Shown here piece after piece: positions 5,151-5,972 of a DNA stretch of 5,972 nucleotides (position 1 is its first letter; the number at the start of each line of letters is the position of its first letter). The notes beneath the pieces were generated by a model. The model was not told the origin of the DNA, did not search any database, and was given only the letters and a program-made list of their open reading frames with translations. Source of the DNA: Flavobacteriales bacterium UBA4660. GTDB taxonomy: Bacteria > Bacteroidota > Bacteroidia > Flavobacteriales_D > Sanyastnellaceae. The DNA lies in the NCBI GenBank assembly GCA_002405435.1, contig DHLU01000255.1, positions 1-5,972 of the forward strand, read 5' to 3'. The position numbers and the translations under genes are program-made.

Positions 5151-5972
5151 ATGTTGGCTCCTGATACCCGCACAACCGAAGACCTTGGATTCGATCAGGT
5201 GTTGGTCTTACTGGCCAAGGCATGCCATCAACCGACGGCGCGGAAACGAGCTGAACGCCTTAAGCCGCTTTCGTCTCCGCACGCCCTTCAGCAGGAACTG
5301 CTGCGCACTGCAGAGTTCCATAGCATCAGAACCGAAGGCATCGCCTTTCCTGCCATTGATTTTACTGAAATTGACCGGGAACTTCATTTACTTTCAATCC
5401 GCGACAGCGTGCTTTCGCCTGAAGGTTTTGCTGCGATAGCCGGGGTAGTGATGCTGGTCAACGAAATGGTGGAGGCCATAAAGCACCTGGATGAAGCCTT
5501 TCCCTGCCTCCACGAAAACGTAATGCGCGCCGGGCCCAACAGTGAAATCGCTCCGGCCATTCATAAAATCTTCGACCACAAATGGCATGTGCGGGATGAT
5601 GCTTCGCCGGAACTGCAATCCATACGCACGGCGTTGGCGAACATTCGCAAACAACTGGCAAAGAACTTTTCGCGCCTGATGAAGGAATACAGCGGTAAAG
5701 GATTGCTGGCCGAGACGGGAGAATCTTTTCTCAGCGACAGAAAGGTGCTGGCCGTTCACTCAAACCATAAACGACGTATCGGCGGAAATGTACTGGGCAC
5801 AAGCAAGACCGGATCCATCACCTTTATCGAGCCCGAAGACAATATAGAGCTCAACATAGAAACAGGCAGGCTGCAGGAAGAGGAGCGCAATGAAATAAGG
5901 CGCATTTTACTGCAACTCACCCACCAGATGGGGCGTCACCTTCCCTACCTAACCTCTTGCCAACTGCTCCTT
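5151..5972 (+). CDS. mutS2: MutS2-family protein, N-terminal part (runs off the right edge)
   Basis: The reading frame is open from the ATG at 5151 to the window end (274 codons). The order fits the MutS2 N-terminal half: an opening segment with LGFDQVLVLLAKACHQPTARKRAERLKPL (12-40), a helical core-like region (about 45-140), a long helical segment with DDASPELQSIRTALANIRKQL (149-169), and LSDRKVLAV followed by KRRIGGNVLGTSKTGSITFIEP (207-228), the clamp-side signature of the family. The Walker ATPase would lie beyond the edge, as would any Smr nuclease domain, so neither can be checked. MutS2 proteins act on branched or recombination DNA, and in some species on collided ribosomes, rather than in ordinary mismatch repair. 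A TAG at 5130-5132 in frame limits the start; the ATG gives the usual dozen residues before GFD. No Shine-Dalgarno is seen. It is divergent from all the other genes here. Confidence 0.82.
   Translation, partial: MLAPDTRTTEDLGFDQVLVLLAKACHQPTARKRAERLKPLSSPHALQQELLRTAEFHSIRTEGIAFPAIDFTEIDRELHLLSIRDSVLSPEGFAAIAGVVMLVNEMVEAIKHLDEAFPCLHENVMRAGPNSEIAPAIHKIFDHKWHVRDDASPELQSIRTALANIRKQLAKNFSRLMKEYSGKGLLAETGESFLSDRKVLAVHSNHKRRIGGNVLGTSKTGSITFIEPEDNIELNIETGRLQEEERNEIRRILLQLTHQMGRHLPYLTSCQLLL

Noticed and set aside
4990..5439. Plus-strand 149-codon frame overlapping the mutS2 start
   Set aside because: It overlaps the MutS2 frame, which has clear family motifs, and its own translation shows no recognisable domain. 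It is a chance open frame.

Overview
The window looks like chromosomal DNA from a member of the Bacteroidota. Four things point there: a PKD-repeat protein ending in a type IX secretion (T9SS) sorting domain; the gene order rpsU - Xer recombinase - hpf - tRNA-Thr, which in this phylum usually leads into tuf/secE/nusG; Bacteroidota-type promoters (TTG-N19-TAnnTTTG); and no clear Shine-Dalgarno sequence before any start codon. Genus cannot be told from this stretch.

Layout, left to right. Positions 1-29 hold the 5' part of a tRNA (probably tRNA-Thr, minus strand) that runs off the left edge. Positions 57-119 hold an intrinsic terminator for hpf interleaved with a strong promoter for the tRNA. 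Then, all on the minus strand and transcribed right to left, come hpf (149-436), a XerC-type recombinase (461-1345), a strong hairpin terminator (1352-1391), rpsU (1414-1605) with its own promoter (1638-1667), an acyl-CoA dehydrogenase (1672-2811) and apt (2860-3390). Next is the 3' part of a secreted PKD/T9SS gene (3434-4807). Its upstream continuation (4808-5136) is broken by in-frame stops and a probable frameshift, and it has no start codon or signal peptide. From 5151 to the right edge, on the plus strand, lies the N-terminal third or so of a MutS2-family protein.

Functionally this is mostly housekeeping: translation (bS21, hibernation factor, tRNA), chromosome dimer resolution (Xer), purine salvage (apt), acyl-CoA oxidation and a MutS-family ATPase. 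rpsU, xerC and hpf probably form one transcription unit with a partial terminator after rpsU, so bS21 would be made in excess over XerC and HPF. I found no CRISPR array, insertion sequence, phage gene or defence system, and no clearly new multi-gene system. The most interesting points are the promoter whose predicted start lies inside the preceding terminator hairpin, the hairpin abutting the xerC start codon, and the decayed T9SS cargo gene next to mutS2.
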